Part shown: piece after piece, positions 4,253 through 5,236 of the stretch
Position numbering within the stretch: position 1 is the stretch's first letter
Layout: each line of letters starts with the position of its first letter
Assembly (NCBI GenBank): GCA_910579155.1
Contig: CAJTTS010000177.1
Location: forward strand, 1-5,236
Reading direction: 5' to 3'
Length of the DNA: 5,236 bases
From: an uncultured Oscillospiraceae bacterium
GTDB lineage: Bacteria; Bacillota_A; Clostridia; Oscillospirales; Oscillospiraceae
Notes under the pieces: model-generated
The model's database searches: none
What the model was told of the DNA's origin: nothing
The model's input: only the letters and a program-made list of their open reading frames with translations
Program-made: the position numbers and the translations under genes

Positions 4253-5236
4253 TGGCGACCACCAGCCTATGGCATATCAAGGGGCGGCTCAGCGACCTGA
4301 TCGCCTACGTTGAGAACCCGGAGAAAACCGTACCCAAGGGCACCGAGGACTTCTTCAATGTATTTTCGTACATCCAGAACCCACAGAAAACCGCGGACGG
4401 CTCTTTTGTTACCGCTATCAACTGTCTGAAGCAAATGGCCCTGCGTCAGATGATCCTGACCAAACAGCGGTACGGCAAAGAGGACAACTATATCGCATGG
4501 CACGGCTATCAGAGCTTCAAACCGGGAGAAGTCACCCCGGATCGGTGCCACGAGATCGGCGTGAAGCTGGCACAGGAGATGTGGGGCGACAGATTCCAGG
4601 TCATCGTCACCACCCACCTGGACAAAGGCCACCTGCACAATCACTTTTGTTTTAACTCGGTGTCGTTCAAGGATGGCAAAAAGTACAACTACTCCAAAGC
4701 CGAACAGCAGCGCCTCCGGGACACCTCAGACCGTCTTTGCCGGGAATATGGCTTATCCGTTATCGAGCATGGCCGTAAGGCTCCCAGCCGCCCCGTCTGG
4801 CTGGACGAGCAGAGCGGCAAGCCCACCCGCTACAACATCTACCGGACCGACGTGCGGGAGGCCGTCAACGGAAGCCGAACTGTGGAGATGATGGAGAAGT
4901 ATCTCCGGCGCAAGGGCTATCTCACCGACTTCACAGGCAAGCATTGGAAGATACGCCTGCCCCAGTACCAGCATTTCACCCGCCTGGACACCCTGGACGA
5001 GCGGTGGACGCCGGAGAATATCAGGTGCAGCCTGGGCGCACGAGCCAGCTTCGGCAATAAGCGCCCTACCGTCAATTTTGCCCCGGAGCTGCCAGAGGAA
5101 CTGCGGGTCTATGTTCCGTTCCAGCGCACCACCCATATTTACCGCCTATTCCTCTATTGGGAATACCAGCTTGGCATTTTACCCAAGGGGACGACCTATC
5201 AGCCCACCAGCCCGTTTCTGAAAGAGGAACTGCGAA
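4252..5236 (+). CDS. Relaxase/mobilization nuclease (MOB_P type), C-terminus cut by window edge
   Basis: DNA relaxase that nicks one strand at oriT, stays covalently bound through a tyrosine and pilots the strand during conjugative transfer. The frame is open from the ATG at 4252 to the window end (328 residues seen); the family's proteins are often 400-600 residues, so a sizeable C-terminus is missing. The metal-binding histidine motif is clear: HLDKGHLHNHF at residues 122-132, with His122, Asp124, His127, His129, Asn130 and His131, as in Pfam PF03432 relaxases. An N-terminal tyrosine, Tyr19 in DLIAYVENP, is the best candidate nucleophile (Tyr40 is an alternative), and WHGYQSF (83-89) and GEVTP (92-96) are further conserved-looking segments. 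The ATG shares a base with the mobC stop, indicating coupled translation. The sequence resembles relaxases of Clostridia integrative elements of the Tn1549/CTn kind, so an integrated conjugative or mobilizable element probably continues to the right. Confidence 0.92.
   Translation, partial: MATTSLWHIKGRLSDLIAYVENPEKTVPKGTEDFFNVFSYIQNPQKTADGSFVTAINCLKQMALRQMILTKQRYGKEDNYIAWHGYQSFKPGEVTPDRCHEIGVKLAQEMWGDRFQVIVTTHLDKGHLHNHFCFNSVSFKDGKKYNYSKAEQQRLRDTSDRLCREYGLSVIEHGRKAPSRPVWLDEQSGKPTRYNIYRTDVREAVNGSRTVEMMEKYLRRKGYLTDFTGKHWKIRLPQYQHFTRLDTLDERWTPENIRCSLGARASFGNKRPTVNFAPELPEELRVYVPFQRTTHIYRLFLYWEYQLGILPKGTTYQPTSPFLKEELR

Overview
The window reads as chromosome from a fairly GC-rich Firmicute, most likely a gut Clostridia lineage (Oscillospiraceae/Lachnospiraceae-like). 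This is inferred from strong GGAGG-type ribosome binding sites, consensus sigma-A-type promoters, an Rrf2 regulator next to cysteine genes, and a Clostridia-style mobilization module. No 16S or other species marker is present.

Left half (1-2669, minus strand): a compact sulfur-assimilation operon transcribed leftwards from about 2695. The order is O-acetylhomoserine sulfhydrylase (metY), a small membrane protein that looks like the substrate-binding S component of an ECF vitamin-type transporter, then cysteine synthase (cysK), which runs off the left edge. The S component starts 14 bp after metY, and cysK starts 38 bp after the S component. No terminator or promoter is visible between them.

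Middle (2670-3211): a divergent promoter region. The metY promoter is a perfect TTGACA-N17-TATAAT, and the rrf2 promoter facing right is TTGAAA-N17-TATGAT. A 25-bp imperfect palindrome covers the metY -35 box, so the adjacent Rrf2-family repressor is the obvious candidate to control the operon. That regulator carries three cysteines in the IscR-like position. The metY leader is only about 26 nt, which leaves no room for a SAM riboswitch or T-box, so control is probably by protein at the promoter.

Right half (3212-5236): a change of character to mobile DNA. First comes a promoter followed by a large imperfect hairpin ending in a T-tract, a candidate small structured RNA of about 140 nt. Next is a non-coding stretch of about 550 bp (3405-3961) unusually dense in dyad symmetry. 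It holds four hairpins of the TGACGGCA/TGCCGTCA type spaced 40-42 bp apart, a short 14-bp palindrome, a 42-bp palindrome with perfect 20-bp arms, and three GC-rich hairpins with repeated CCACGG motifs. This stretch sits directly upstream of a MobC-like ribbon-helix-helix protein and a translationally coupled MOB_P-type relaxase (truncated by the window end), so it is the likely origin of transfer and relaxosome-binding region of an integrative or mobilizable element.

The most interesting material is the non-coding block 3230-3945: the candidate RNA and the periodic hairpin array are not explained by any ordinary gene annotation.
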